Of a stretch of 64,000 bases of DNA, positions 18,508-28,136 are shown in pieces. Within the stretch, counting starts at the first letter, position 1. Each line of letters opens with the position of its first letter. The notes below the pieces were generated by a model. That model was not told the DNA's origin, did not search any database, and was given only the letters and a program-made list of their open reading frames with translations. Origin of the DNA: JBAZUK01 sp041661445 (GTDB lineage: Bacteria; Chlamydiota; Chlamydiia; Chlamydiales; SM23-39); the NCBI GenBank assembly GCA_041661445.1, contig JBAZUK010000006.1, positions 1-64,000 of the forward strand. The letters are read 5' to 3'. Position numbers and translations under genes: made by a program.

Positions 18508-21075
18508 TTATTTATTAAAGATTTCACAAGAAATTGTATCTAAGTAATCTTTTGTTACTTTTTGAAGAATATAAGGCTCAAGCTGGCAGGGCTCGATGTT
18601 CCATATGGATTTTGCATAGTTATTAATCACCTGATCCGATGAGAACCGGCTCATCCCGCCAATGTTGTTAATGGCATACTCAGCCCATCGATATTTATCT
18701 AAATACAGATCTTCTACTTTTTTTTGAGTTTCATAAAAACTTAATAGGTCCTTGATCACAAAAAATCTATCAGGAGTTTGTGTGTCTGTTAAAATATTAT
18801 ATAAATCCAGAAGGATATTATTTTCTTCTTGATTTCTTGCAAGAGAGCCGTCTTTTAGCATATCAATTGCTTTTTTAATGTGAGGATATTCCTGATAAAA
18901 ATAAAAAGGATTATAAGTTTTTTCATTTTTAATTTTTTCTATTTCATCAACTTTAAGTCCAAAAGAAAATGGCCACCATTTATCTTCTATTGCTTCGCGC
19001 ATTTCAATATTCGCGCCATCTTCTGTGCCGATTGTCAATGCCCCGTTCATAGATAGTTTCATGTTTCCGGTACCGGAGGCTTCATATCCGGCTGTTGATA
19101 TTTGACAGGAAAGGTCTGCTGCAGGAATTATTATCTCTGCTTTTGAAACATTATAGTTTTCGATTAAGACGAGTTTTAGATTTTTGTTAACATCAGGATC
19201 GTTATTAATCTTTTTAGATAGCAGAAAAATGAAATGAATTATTTTTTTTGCTATATCATATCCCGGCGCTGCTTTGCCTGCAATGACAACCAATCTTTTT
19301 ATTTTTCTGGAGGCAGGATTGCTTTTTAGTTCATTATAAAGTATTAAAGTATGAAGGGCGTTTAAAAGCTGTCTCTTATACTCATGAAACCTTTTTATTT
19401 GCACGTCGACCAAAACGTTCAAGTCTTCAAAAATAGGATAATGATCTACAATTTTTCCTTTTCTATCACGGATTGGATTTTCTTTTTTTATAAAATCGAA
19501 AAGAGTTTTTTTGTTTTCCTGTTTTATAGTTAAAAATTCATCTTGAGATGATCTATCGCTTGCAAATGCTTTAATTTTTTGAATTTCATGAAAATCTCTT
19601 GTCCATTTATTTGAGATTCTTTTTGTAATAAAATCAGATAATCTGGAATTGCACTCGAGCAGCCATCTTCTTTGTGTTATTCCATTTGTAATATGAATAA
19701 ATTTTTCTGGAAACATCTCATAAAAATCTTTAAATAATTTATGTTTTAGAATTTCTGTATGAAGAAAAGCGACTCCATTAACTTTTTTTGATCCTAATAT
19801 TGCCAAATGCGCCATTCTGATCTGACCATTATATATCAGCGTCATCTGTCTTATTTTTTCTTCATTATTTGGATATCTTTTTCTGATCGAATTGCAAAAA
19901 TCAAGATTTATTTTTTGAATTAGCAGATGCTGTCTGGGAAGAAGCGTTTGAACCCTTACTTCATTCCATTCTTCTAAGGCCTCGCGCATTATGGTATGAT
20001 TTGTGTAGTTGCATATATTTTGGGTCATTTCAAATGCCTTGGAAAAAGGCACATCATGATTTTTTACAAGTCTTCTTATCAATTCAACTATCACAAGAGC
20101 CGGATGGGTGTCATTGATTTGAATTTGGATCTTTTGATCTAAATTCATAATATCGCCATATACCCTTAAATGCTGATGGATGATGTCCTGAATCGATGAA
20201 CTGACCAATAAAAATTCTTGTTTCAATCTGATCTTTTTTCCTAAATCGTGATTATCGTTAGGATATAAAACATCTGTAAGGGAGGTGTTTTCGCCAGCTT
20301 CCTGAAGTTGACCTGCATTATAACTTTGAAGTTCAAAATTCCTAGGAGATTCCTTGGTCGACCAAAGCCTTAATGTGGAAACGGCAAAATTCAGATTTTC
20401 ATCGGGATAGCCAACTATAGGAATATCGTAAGGCAGAGATCTGATTTCTTCAAAGTCCTCAAGATCATAAACTGTATCGCCATGAACATTGGTTCCAGGC
20501 AAGATTTTTCCTTTAAATTTAACGGTTCTTGCATGAGAATCATTTCTAAATTCCCAGGGAAATTGATTAAGCAGCCAGCAATCAGGTCTTTCTACCTGGT
20601 AGCCATCCCAAATTTCCTGTTCGAAAATTCCATATTGATACCTTAGTCCATATGCCCATGAGGGATATTTTAAAGTAGCAAGCGAATCCAAAAAGCAGGA
20701 CGCCAAACGTCCAAGGCCGCCGTTGCCAAGACCGGGGTCGACATCATGGGAAATTAGATCAGGCAGGTTTCTTCCCATTTTTTTAAGAACGATTTTTACT
20801 ACTTCCGAAGAATTCAAGTTAGTTAAATTATTCATCAAAAATTTTCCGGGAAGGTGTTCCATGCAAAAATAATATAACGTTTTGGCCCCGACCTCATCAA
20901 TCGTATGACGGGTTGCAGCCCAATTGATCATTATCTTTTCTCTTATGGCAAAACAAAAGGCCAGATAATATTCGGAATTAGAAGCAACGCTTTCAACTTT
21001 TCCGAAATTGGTAATTAAATAGTGCTTGATGGAATGAATTAAATTAGAAGCTTCGAATTCAATATTTCTATCCAT
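18508..21075 (-). CDS. glgP: Glycogen phosphorylase
   Basis: An 855-residue GT35 enzyme, slightly longer than the usual 800-830. It releases glucose 1-phosphate from alpha-1,4-glucan, using pyridoxal phosphate. The family signatures are clear: GNGGLGRLASCFLDSLATL near residue 117, YGLRYQYGIFEQ, the nucleotide and phosphate region KVLVD-like QIKRFHEYKRQLLN, GKAAPGYDIAKKII, and the cofactor site EASGTGNMKLSMNG with GTEDGANIE after it. Glycogen metabolism is a constant of chlamydiae. It is probably monocistronic, with 65 bp to the phosphate transporter upstream. Confidence 0.96.
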   Translation of the reverse strand: MDRNIEFEASNLIHSIKHYLITNFGKVESVASNSEYYLAFCFAIREKIMINWAATRHTIDEVGAKTLYYFCMEHLPGKFLMNNLTNLNSSEVVKIVLKKMGRNLPDLISHDVDPGLGNGGLGRLASCFLDSLATLKYPSWAYGLRYQYGIFEQEIWDGYQVERPDCWLLNQFPWEFRNDSHARTVKFKGKILPGTNVHGDTVYDLEDFEEIRSLPYDIPIVGYPDENLNFAVSTLRLWSTKESPRNFELQSYNAGQLQEAGENTSLTDVLYPNDNHDLGKKIRLKQEFLLVSSSIQDIIHQHLRVYGDIMNLDQKIQIQINDTHPALVIVELIRRLVKNHDVPFSKAFEMTQNICNYTNHTIMREALEEWNEVRVQTLLPRQHLLIQKINLDFCNSIRKRYPNNEEKIRQMTLIYNGQIRMAHLAILGSKKVNGVAFLHTEILKHKLFKDFYEMFPEKFIHITNGITQRRWLLECNSRLSDFITKRISNKWTRDFHEIQKIKAFASDRSSQDEFLTIKQENKKTLFDFIKKENPIRDRKGKIVDHYPIFEDLNVLVDVQIKRFHEYKRQLLNALHTLILYNELKSNPASRKIKRLVVIAGKAAPGYDIAKKIIHFIFLLSKKINNDPDVNKNLKLVLIENYNVSKAEIIIPAADLSCQISTAGYEASGTGNMKLSMNGALTIGTEDGANIEMREAIEDKWWPFSFGLKVDEIEKIKNEKTYNPFYFYQEYPHIKKAIDMLKDGSLARNQEENNILLDLYNILTDTQTPDRFFVIKDLLSFYETQKKVEDLYLDKYRWAEYAINNIGGMSRFSSDQVINNYAKSIWNIEPCQLEPYILQKVTKDYLDTISCEIFNK

Positions 21076-21140
21076 TGGAATAATCCCTGATAACCTAATT
21101 TATATATATGAAATTATTTGTTTAAAAAGAATAAAAATTT

Positions 21141-22562
21141 TTAGATTATAACTTTGAAAATGAATTTTATTAAAAAGAACATAATTATTGTCATCACTGC
21201 ACATAGTGGGAGAGTAACGATCCAGGATAAAAATATGTTACGCATGATTTTTAAGTTTAGCGCAGAAAGACCTTTTGCAAGACCGATGCCAAATACAGCT
21301 CCAACTAAAGCATGAGTTGTTGATATGGGCATTCCCATCTGGGATGCGATCAGGATTGTTATTGCTGCAGAAAATTCAGCTGAAAATCCTCTTGTCGGAG
21401 TTAAAGCAGTTATTTTGTGAGCGATGGTTTCTACTATTCTCCAACCCCATGTTGACAATCCAACGACAATACCGATACTGCCGATAAATAAAATCCAAGG
21501 AGGAATTGAAGTTGCAAATCCGACTTTTTGCAGACTTAATGATTGAATAATTGCTGCAACCGGACCGATTGCGTTGGCAACATCATTTGTTCCATGAGCA
21601 AAAGCTACGAGACAAAGAGTCATGATCTGCAGGTAACCAAAACTTTTTTCTAATTGGGTATATTCTGTCGTCTTTTCAGTAAATTTGGTCTCTTCCATAT
21701 ATTCATCTATCAGATCTTCGACTTCTCCAAGTAGCTTAGAGGTTTTTTCTTTTGTATCGCCCCTTGAAGAAAGATAAGTTCTCTCCAAATGTTTTTTAGC
21801 TTTTTCTAAAGAGATCAATTGGCCTGGCGGCCGGTGAATAATTTTGCAGGAAGTAATTTTGATTCGTCTAACTAAAAAAAATGCTACGCAAAATGCAATA
21901 AATCCGATTGTAAGGGATAATAACAGGGCATTTGAAATAGAAAGACTTTTATCAATATTTGTAATTTTTCCTGAAAGGATGCTAAATGGGAAAAGCGTTA
22001 ACGTAATAAATGCAAAAAACGGAACAAATTTTTTTGCAGATTCCAATGGGGAAAAAGCGAAAAGAATTTTTCTTTGAATAAAAGTAAAAATTAAAAATGC
22101 TAAAGAACCGCTAAATGCCGGAGTTATTACCCAGCTGAAAAAAATCAGGCTGGCTATTTTCCAGTTGACCGCATGAATACCACCGATTATTGCGCCAAAT
22201 CCTAATACAGACCCCACAATTGCATGAGTGGTTGATATGGGAAGGCCCATAAAAGAAGCTACATTAAGCAATAGCCCGGTTGATAAAAGAGCCGCAAGCA
22301 TTCCATATATGAAAATGTATATGTCTTTATCGAAAATATTTGGATTGACGATTCTAGATTGGATTGTTTCGGCGACATTGCCTCCTAAAAAATAAGCTCC
22401 GCTGAATTCAAAAATAGCAGCAACAATTATAGCCTTTTTTAGAGTTATGATCTTAGAGCCGATAGAAGTTGAAATGGCGTTGGCAACATCATTGGATCCG
22501 ATGTTCCAGGCCATATACAGCCCGATGATAATAGCTAAGAATTCTAAAATTTTAGTTTCCAT
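21141..22562 (-). CDS. Inorganic phosphate transporter, PiT family
   Basis: A 473-residue membrane protein with the two inverted PiT repeats: WNIGSNDVANAISTSIGSK at the start and FAHGTNDVANAIGPVAAI in the second half, and the paired PISTTHAIVGSVLGFG and PISTTHALVGAVFGIG motifs. About ten membrane segments flank a central cytoplasmic loop (about residues 235-305). It would import phosphate with a cation. The PhoU-like DUF47 gene lies 4 bp upstream in the same operon, a standard pairing also seen in C. trachomatis (CT691-CT692 as I recall). Confidence 0.93.
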   Translation of the reverse strand: METKILEFLAIIIGLYMAWNIGSNDVANAISTSIGSKIITLKKAIIVAAIFEFSGAYFLGGNVAETIQSRIVNPNIFDKDIYIFIYGMLAALLSTGLLLNVASFMGLPISTTHAIVGSVLGFGAIIGGIHAVNWKIASLIFFSWVITPAFSGSLAFLIFTFIQRKILFAFSPLESAKKFVPFFAFITLTLFPFSILSGKITNIDKSLSISNALLLSLTIGFIAFCVAFFLVRRIKITSCKIIHRPPGQLISLEKAKKHLERTYLSSRGDTKEKTSKLLGEVEDLIDEYMEETKFTEKTTEYTQLEKSFGYLQIMTLCLVAFAHGTNDVANAIGPVAAIIQSLSLQKVGFATSIPPWILFIGSIGIVVGLSTWGWRIVETIAHKITALTPTRGFSAEFSAAITILIASQMGMPISTTHALVGAVFGIGLAKGLSALNLKIMRNIFLSWIVTLPLCAVMTIIMFFLIKFIFKVII

Positions 22563-22566
22563 GATT

Positions 22567-23238
22567 TTATTTTATTTCAAGAATCATTCTTATGGTGTTT
22601 CCTAATTTTTCGGCGATATTGGAAATTTCTCCAACTTCTTTAAGTATTGTATGCCAAAGTATGAAAGTTGAATATGAAACAGTATCAGTTAGCGAATATA
22701 ATTTTTTTAAAAGATTATAGCCGATGATATCAAGTTCATGCTCCTTATATGCTAATTCTTCTATCATGTTTTTTACTTTTTGTGCCTCAGCTCCGCCAAA
22801 TGAGGTTTCAAGCAAGGTATCAAATTCCTTGATCACAGCATGGGCAAGCAAAAATGATTCAATATTTTGTTTGTAGAAATTTTCAAACTCTTTCAATTCA
22901 TTATAATATTCTAATTCTTTTAAGGTAACGACAACAGCTATATCTTCTGCTTTATTGGCAAAAGAGTCCTGAAGCGTTAAAATTTCTAAGAAATCAGCTC
23001 TTTGTATCGGAAGAAATAAGCTTTTAGGAAGGTGATTCCTAATATCTTTTTTAATAAGGTCAGCTTCATGTTCTTTTTTTGAGATATGCAAACCTATTTC
23101 TCCAACTTTTTGATAATTTTTTTCTTTTAATGCGTCAAATAAATCGTTCAAAAGAAAAACACAACTTGAAACTTTGTCCATATGAATTTGCAAAGGTGCA
23201 AATGGTGATTTCCCAAATATTTTTGCAATAGTAAGCAT
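22567..23238 (-). CDS. PhoU-like DUF47 (TIGR00153) family protein
   Basis: A 223-residue, all-helical, acidic protein with the DUF47 pattern of ExxxD repeats: HISKKEHEADLIKKDIRNHL near residues 48-67 and ELAYKEHELDIIGYNLLKKL in the second half. Also present is LPIQRADFLEILTLQDSFANKAEDIA. Members bind metal clusters and modulate PiT transporters. It is translated just ahead of the transporter gene, with a 4-bp gap, so the two form an operon. Confidence 0.88.
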   Translation of the reverse strand: MLTIAKIFGKSPFAPLQIHMDKVSSCVFLLNDLFDALKEKNYQKVGEIGLHISKKEHEADLIKKDIRNHLPKSLFLPIQRADFLEILTLQDSFANKAEDIAVVVTLKELEYYNELKEFENFYKQNIESFLLAHAVIKEFDTLLETSFGGAEAQKVKNMIEELAYKEHELDIIGYNLLKKLYSLTDTVSYSTFILWHTILKEVGEISNIAEKLGNTIRMILEIK

Positions 23239-23463
23239 AAAAATTTACCTTCAGTTATAAGACTTCATATTATAATTTTATCTTTTATTAATGAAGAACT
23301 TTATTCGATATCATTTTTTTTTAATTACCGGAATTCTTAAGCATTATTTTCTTTTTTCAACTCTTGAATGTTTTTTAAATTTTTTAGAGATTTTTTCTTT
23401 TAGCATTGAAAATTATGGAAAAACAAATTATTAATTAGGTTAAGTTTTCGAAATAGGTGTTAA

Positions 23464-24042
23464 ATGAAAAGACTTGCTGTGTTTGGAACTCATGGAGCGG
23501 CAAAGACAACTCTTGTATACAAACTCGCAGCATATTATAAAATGAAAGATAAAAATGTTACTGTTATACATGAAACAGCAAGACTCTCGCCATTTCCTAT
23601 TAATCTTAAGGCCGTTTATCAAACTACACTTTTTATTGTATCAGCTCAGTTACAGAAAGAATTAATGGCCGAAGCCCAAGGTTTTGAGATTGCTATTTCG
23701 GATAGGACTTTATCAGATGCCTTCATCTATATTAATTATCTTAAAAGGGGAAATGAATTTACAAAATCTTTGGAAGAATTTTGCCTGCAATGGATAAAAA
23801 AATACGACCTGCTTGTTTATGTAGAACCGATTGAAGCTTCCATTATTTCATCTGATGGAATTAGAGAAACTGATAAAAATTTTCAGTTAGCTATTAGAAA
23901 TGAGTTTAGAATTTTTGTTAAAAAAATAGAGGAATTGTTTAGAGGAAAAATTCATATTATTAAAGCCGAGTCAAATCAGGTTTTTGATGACAAACAATGT
24001 TTAAAATTATTAGAAAATATAAATAGGAGTTTATATGAATAA
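23464..24042 (+). CDS. P-loop nucleoside kinase-like ATPase (NadR ribosylnicotinamide-kinase type)
   Basis: A 192-residue protein with a Walker A motif GTHGAAKTT (8-16), then TVIHETARLSPFPIN, resembling the substrate loop of the NadR C-terminal kinase domain, and an ISDRTLSDAFIYINYL segment in the Walker B region. It is a member of the AAA_28/NadR-like group rather than a thymidylate kinase. In NadR the domain phosphorylates nicotinamide riboside. The neighbouring gene, overlapping by 8 bp, encodes a half-size PnuC-like membrane protein; PnuC imports that vitamin, so the pairing supports a salvage role. A deoxynucleoside kinase is the alternative. The pair sits alone between 225 bp of AT-rich DNA and rluB. 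Confidence 0.65.
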   Translation: MKRLAVFGTHGAAKTTLVYKLAAYYKMKDKNVTVIHETARLSPFPINLKAVYQTTLFIVSAQLQKELMAEAQGFEIAISDRTLSDAFIYINYLKRGNEFTKSLEEFCLQWIKKYDLLVYVEPIEASIISSDGIRETDKNFQLAIRNEFRIFVKKIEELFRGKIHIIKAESNQVFDDKQCLKLLENINRSLYE

Positions 24043-24280
24043 AATGGATATTTTTATTTGGGCAAATACAATACTTGCCATTATTGGAACTTATTTGAAT
24101 GCAAAACAAGTTCGTTTAGGTTTCCTTGTCTGGATGCTGACTAATGGAGTTTTTGTTGTTTATAACATTACCCTGCATTCCTATCAGCAGGCCGCTTTAT
24201 TTAGCGTATATGTAGGTCTTGCTATATTTGGATGGGTTAACTGGGGAAAAAATACTAAAAAATCTGTTGAAAAAGCTTAA
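24035..24280 (+). CDS. Half-size PnuC-like membrane protein
   Basis: An 81-residue protein with three predicted membrane helices. The order of residues follows the core of PnuC transporters: LNAKQVRLGFLVWMLTNGV (compare LNAKR...GW-LW-VNL in PnuC), then YQQAALFSVYVGLAIFGWVNW (compare ALY-LFLVLAVWGWWQW). Full PnuC has about 220-250 residues with seven helices in a pseudo-symmetric 3+1+3 layout, so this would be a single half, like the SemiSWEET half-transporters, and would need to oligomerise. It overlaps the NadR-like kinase gene by 8 bp and the convergent rluB by 4 bp. The substrate is inferred from the kinase neighbour. Confidence 0.6.
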   Translation: MNKMDIFIWANTILAIIGTYLNAKQVRLGFLVWMLTNGVFVVYNITLHSYQQAALFSVYVGLAIFGWVNWGKNTKKSVEKA

Positions 24281-24972
24281 AAAACTTTTTCTACATCCTG
24301 CAGAGTAACTTGTTTAAAGTAGCCGTATGGGATAGATCCAAGCATCAAATTGCCGATTCTGATTCTTGTAAGTTCTATAAGATTTAGGTTGGCTTTTTGT
24401 ATAAAGGTTTTTACTTCGCGTTTTTTTCCCTCTTTTACAATTATTTTTAGAGTTCCTCTTCTGATCTTTAAGACTTTTATCGGTTTTACAAATCTGTTTT
24501 CAACAAAGGCGCCTTTAGAAATTATTTTAAGATGTTCTTCTGAAATATTCTCTTTTACCTTTGCAAGATATTCTTTTTGCAGATCAGCAGACGGATGGAT
24601 AACCTTGTTTGCAAAATCTCCATCGTTTGTTACCAGTAAAAGACCTGTTGTGTCTTTATCTAAGCGGCCTACTGTAAATAATTTACAGGAATAGTTTTTA
24701 AAAAGATCTATTACTAAGTTTTCTTTTATTTTTCTTGTATTCGAACAGATAAATCCTTTGGGTTTATTTAAGATAAAATAATATTTTTTTTCTTCAGAGA
24801 TCACCTTGTTGTTAATTTTAACAACATCTTTATCTGAATCTATAATCGTTTGAGGTAAATTAACCTTTTTTCCATTAACAGTTATTAGATTAGAAGCTAT
24901 GAGGTCTTCAGCCTTTCTTCTTGAGGCTATACCGCATTCTGATAAAAATTTATTTAATCTTTTTAAAGTCAT
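24277..24972 (-). CDS. rluB: RsuA/RluB-family 23S or 16S rRNA pseudouridine synthase
   Basis: A 231-residue protein. Residues 1-60 are an S4 RNA-binding domain (RLNKFLSECGIASRRKAEDLI), and the rest is the catalytic domain with the active-site Asp in GRLDKDTTGLLLVTNDGD and the C-terminal REVKTFIQKANLNLIELTRIRIG. RluB and RsuA share this form; I lean to RluB from the context next to gpmA, seen in C. trachomatis as CT722-CT723. Confidence 0.88.
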   Translation of the reverse strand: MTLKRLNKFLSECGIASRRKAEDLIASNLITVNGKKVNLPQTIIDSDKDVVKINNKVISEEKKYYFILNKPKGFICSNTRKIKENLVIDLFKNYSCKLFTVGRLDKDTTGLLLVTNDGDFANKVIHPSADLQKEYLAKVKENISEEHLKIISKGAFVENRFVKPIKVLKIRRGTLKIIVKEGKKREVKTFIQKANLNLIELTRIRIGNLMLGSIPYGYFKQVTLQDVEKVF

Positions 24973-25335
24973 ATATTTAAATCTTAGATATTTTCATAAA
25001 AATTATACTCTAAAGCAAAGATAGATTCAATATGAGCTTTTTATTTGGCTATTTCTTTGGAAAATTATTGAATTATTATTTTTTAATGAATCTTCTGTTT
25101 AATTATTTTTTAATAAGATCTCTTTTGGATATATATTAATTGTTTTATTTTTATGAGTGTAAAATTTTTTTTAGTAAATATTTTTTTTAGAAATTTCATA
25201 TTTTTGGCTATTAAAGAAAATATGTTTTGTAAAATTTTTTTACCAATATCGCTTAATTGATCATTTGGCGAAAAACTTCAATTTAAGATAATATTTATTT
25301 GAGTTACTGCAAATGTAAAAAAGGGGTTAAAAATT
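24973..25335. other. AT-rich intergenic region between rluB and gpmA
   Basis: These 363 bp separate two divergent genes and are extremely AT-rich with long T and A runs. I see no open reading frame of note, RNA gene or convincing hairpin. Promoters for both genes must be here, but no -35/-10 pair stands out from the background. Confidence 0.5.
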
Positions 25336-26013
25336 ATGTCAAAATTAATTTTAATGCGTCACGGCGAGAGCGTGTGGAATAAAAAAAATCTTTTCACAGG
25401 CTGGGTTGATGTTCCTCTTTCAGAAAAAGGAATTCAAGAAGCAATAGAAGGCGGCAAAAAGATAAAAGATATCCCTATTGATGTAATATTTATGTCTTCT
25501 CTTATAAGGGCTCAATTAACAGGATTTTTGGCAATGCAGCAGCATTCTTGCAAGAAAACTTTGGTCGTTCAGCATGATAGCGGAAAACAAAAAGAATGGG
25601 AAAAGATTTATAATGATAAAATAAAAGACGACACTATCGATGTATATTTTTCATGGCATTTAAATGAAAGGATGTATGGAGCTCTTCAAGGTAATAATAA
25701 AGATGAGATGAGACAAAAATATGGCAAGGAGCAAGTACAGATCTGGAGAAGAAGTTATGATGTTGCTCCTCCTCAAGGCGAGAGCTTGGAAATGACAGCT
25801 AATAGGACCCTGCCGTATTTTAAGGATGTGATCTTGCCTCATTTGCAAAAAAACAAAAATGTTTTCATAGCCGCTCATGGAAATTCATTAAGGTCTATAG
25901 TTATGTATTTGGATAACCTGACCAAAGAAGAGGTAATAAATTTGGAAATTCCTACAGGAGAACCGATTCTTTATAAGTTTGAAAATAAAAAATTCGAAAA
26001 ACAGAAAATTTAA
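25336..26013 (+). CDS. gpmA: 2,3-bisphosphoglycerate-dependent phosphoglycerate mutase
   Basis: A 225-residue dPGM with the phosphohistidine motif LMRHGESVWN (5-14), FTGWVDVPLSEKG, SLIRAQLT, the WHLNERMYGALQG segment and the second catalytic His in AAHGNSLRSIV. It interconverts 3- and 2-phosphoglycerate in glycolysis. A GGGG-type ribosome-binding site precedes the ATG. The stop codon touches the stop of the convergent sugar transporter gene. Confidence 0.94.
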   Translation: MSKLILMRHGESVWNKKNLFTGWVDVPLSEKGIQEAIEGGKKIKDIPIDVIFMSSLIRAQLTGFLAMQQHSCKKTLVVQHDSGKQKEWEKIYNDKIKDDTIDVYFSWHLNERMYGALQGNNKDEMRQKYGKEQVQIWRRSYDVAPPQGESLEMTANRTLPYFKDVILPHLQKNKNVFIAAHGNSLRSIVMYLDNLTKEEVINLEIPTGEPILYKFENKKFEKQKI

Positions 26014-27339
26014 TCATTTACTGAAAAATTTTTGAATTTCCAAAAATGACTTTCCTTTCGTTTCAGGGACTTTTTTAATGACGAAAAGAAGTCCAAGGAG
26101 ACCTATTGCGCCAAATAAAAAGAAAGTCGGACTTTTTCCAAAGTTATATATTAAGCTTAAAAAACTTGAGGAAACTAAATAATTGCATATCCAGTTTGCA
26201 AGAGTTGTAATACCGACGGCCCTTCCTCTAATTTCCATAGGAAAAATTTCTGAGTTGATAAGGAAGCTGACGCCTCCAAGACCTGTGGCAAAAGAAGCAG
26301 TAAATAACATTAAAGGGATTATAATTAGATAAGATAAATTTTCTGGCGAGAATAAAAACATAATTCCTAAAGTAGTTAAAGATATTACCATTCCGCTTAT
26401 TCCAAATATCAGAAGAGGTTTCCTGCCAACATAATCGATTAGCCAAAGGGAAACAATAGTTGCTAAAAGATTTGCAGATGTTACAGAAATTGCTCCGAGC
26501 ATGGCTATATGAGGTGAATTGAAACCGGCCATTAAAAAGATTTTAGGAGCATAATAAGTGACTATGTTAATACCGGTAACTTGTCTAAAAATATTTATTC
26601 CGATTCCAACAATAAAAGCGGCTTTTACCTGTTTTGATAACAAGTCCTTCCAGCCGATTTTTTTATGGGACTCTATTTTTTTCACAACTTCGGTATGATT
26701 TAAATCATCGGTAATTTTTTTTAAGGCATTATAAGCTTCTTCAGTCCTGTTTCTACTGGCCAGATAACTTGGAGTTTCCGGGATAAAGAAAAGCAGTAGG
26801 AACATTAGCAGAGCAAAAAAAAGGCCGGTTAGGAACATAAATTCCCAATTTTGCGTTTTAGAAAAAAAATAACCAAAGATATTGGATATTAAAATTCCTA
26901 AAACTAAAAACAGATGGTTTATAGAAACCAGTTTTCCCCGATATTTTGGTTTTGACAGTTCGGCAATATAAATGGGAACGACAGCAGAAAAGATTCCAAC
27001 GGCAAAGCCGACCAATGCCCTAGACGTATAAAATACATACAGGTTCTTATAGGTAACAAAAGAAAAGGTTCCAATAAAAAGAGCATAAATTGCGATAAAA
27101 AATGTATTCCTTCTCCCAGTTAAATCAGCAATCGTTCCGCCAAACCAGGATCCAATTAAAGCTCCGAATATTACAGTACTTACTAAAAAGCTTTGCTGAA
27201 AGATGGTTAGATTGAATGTTTCAGAAATAAAGATTAAAGCTCCGGAAATCGAAGCTGTATGGTAGCCGAATAAAAAACCTCCTAATGATGCAACAGAGGC
27301 ATAAAATAATGAATTATAAAAATATCTTCTTGTTTTCAT
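26014..27339 (-). CDS. Sugar-porter MFS transporter
   Basis: A 441-residue protein with twelve membrane segments and the sugar porter signatures: GYHTASISGAL in helix 1, DLTGRRNTFF after helix 2, FIPETPSYLASR after helix 6, RQVTGINIVTYYAPKIF in helix 7, DYVGRKPLL, and the terminal PETKGKSFLEIQ. It resembles bacterial xylose, galactose or glucose:proton symporters. Sugar specificity cannot be read. It overlaps birA by 4 bp. A sugar porter of this type is not among the genes I know from the Chlamydia core, so it may be lineage-specific. Confidence 0.88.
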   Translation of the reverse strand: MKTRRYFYNSLFYASVASLGGFLFGYHTASISGALIFISETFNLTIFQQSFLVSTVIFGALIGSWFGGTIADLTGRRNTFFIAIYALFIGTFSFVTYKNLYVFYTSRALVGFAVGIFSAVVPIYIAELSKPKYRGKLVSINHLFLVLGILISNIFGYFFSKTQNWEFMFLTGLFFALLMFLLLFFIPETPSYLASRNRTEEAYNALKKITDDLNHTEVVKKIESHKKIGWKDLLSKQVKAAFIVGIGINIFRQVTGINIVTYYAPKIFLMAGFNSPHIAMLGAISVTSANLLATIVSLWLIDYVGRKPLLIFGISGMVISLTTLGIMFLFSPENLSYLIIIPLMLFTASFATGLGGVSFLINSEIFPMEIRGRAVGITTLANWICNYLVSSSFLSLIYNFGKSPTFFLFGAIGLLGLLFVIKKVPETKGKSFLEIQKFFSK

Positions 27340-28067
27340 TTGTTTATTATATCGCCTGCAGCAAAAGTGATAATTTCTTTATTGTTAAGATACAGATTTA
27401 ATTTTCCTTCGCAGGTAATTGAGTGCAAAACTCCTTTGTATTCATTTTTCCCATCAAAAAAAGTTATTTTATTGCCTTTATATAAAAGCAGGTTTTCATA
27501 ACTTTCATGCAGAGGAGTGAAACCGCTGGTTCTGAAAATCTCAAGATTTTTCAAAAATTTTTGTTTCAAGTCTTCAAATAACTTTTTTTTGTCCCAAATT
27601 TTATCAGTTTCAACTTTTAAAGAAGTGGCAGGCTGATCAATCTGGTTCAAAAAATTTTGATCGGGGTTGACATTGATGCCTATCCCTAAAAAAACATCAG
27701 CCTGATCAATCTTTGTCTGAATTTCACATAATACGCCGGCTAATTTTTTATTTGACAGCATGATGTCATTGGGCCATTTAATTTTTGGATCTAAGTTGTT
27801 GTCTCTTAAAACTTCTATCAGGCTCAAAGCTAAAATATGGCCAATACTGATCAAGTGCAGGGTATTTGGTTTTAGCTGAAAATAAAAAGTAATGTTTAAA
27901 TTATCCTTATTGCATGAAATCCATTTTCGATTAAATCTTCCCTTGCCATGAGTTTGTTCATCAGCATATATTGCAGTGATTTTTGTTTTATCAAAAGACG
28001 ATGCGTTTTTTTTGGCATATTCCTGGGTGGAATCGGTTTTTGGTAGAAAGATATCAACATATTTCAT
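27336..28067 (-). CDS. birA: Biotin--[acetyl-CoA-carboxylase] ligase
   Basis: A 243-residue class I biotin protein ligase with no DNA-binding domain at the N-terminus. The motifs are DSTQEYAKKN (12-21), the biotin-AMP loop HGKGRFNRKWIS in place of GRGRxGRxW, KWPNDIML, KLAGVLCE and GIGINVNP. It attaches biotin to the carboxyl-carrier subunit of acetyl-CoA carboxylase. It is divergent from rodA, as in C. trachomatis (CT725-CT726). Confidence 0.92.
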   Translation of the reverse strand: MKYVDIFLPKTDSTQEYAKKNASSFDKTKITAIYADEQTHGKGRFNRKWISCNKDNLNITFYFQLKPNTLHLISIGHILALSLIEVLRDNNLDPKIKWPNDIMLSNKKLAGVLCEIQTKIDQADVFLGIGINVNPDQNFLNQIDQPATSLKVETDKIWDKKKLFEDLKQKFLKNLEIFRTSGFTPLHESYENLLLYKGNKITFFDGKNEYKGVLHSITCEGKLNLYLNNKEIITFAAGDIINK

Positions 28068-28136
28068 ATAAAAACTCTAATTTGTTAGATTAAATTATAT
28101 TAAATAAAAATCCCTTTAGAGGCTATAATTTATTAT

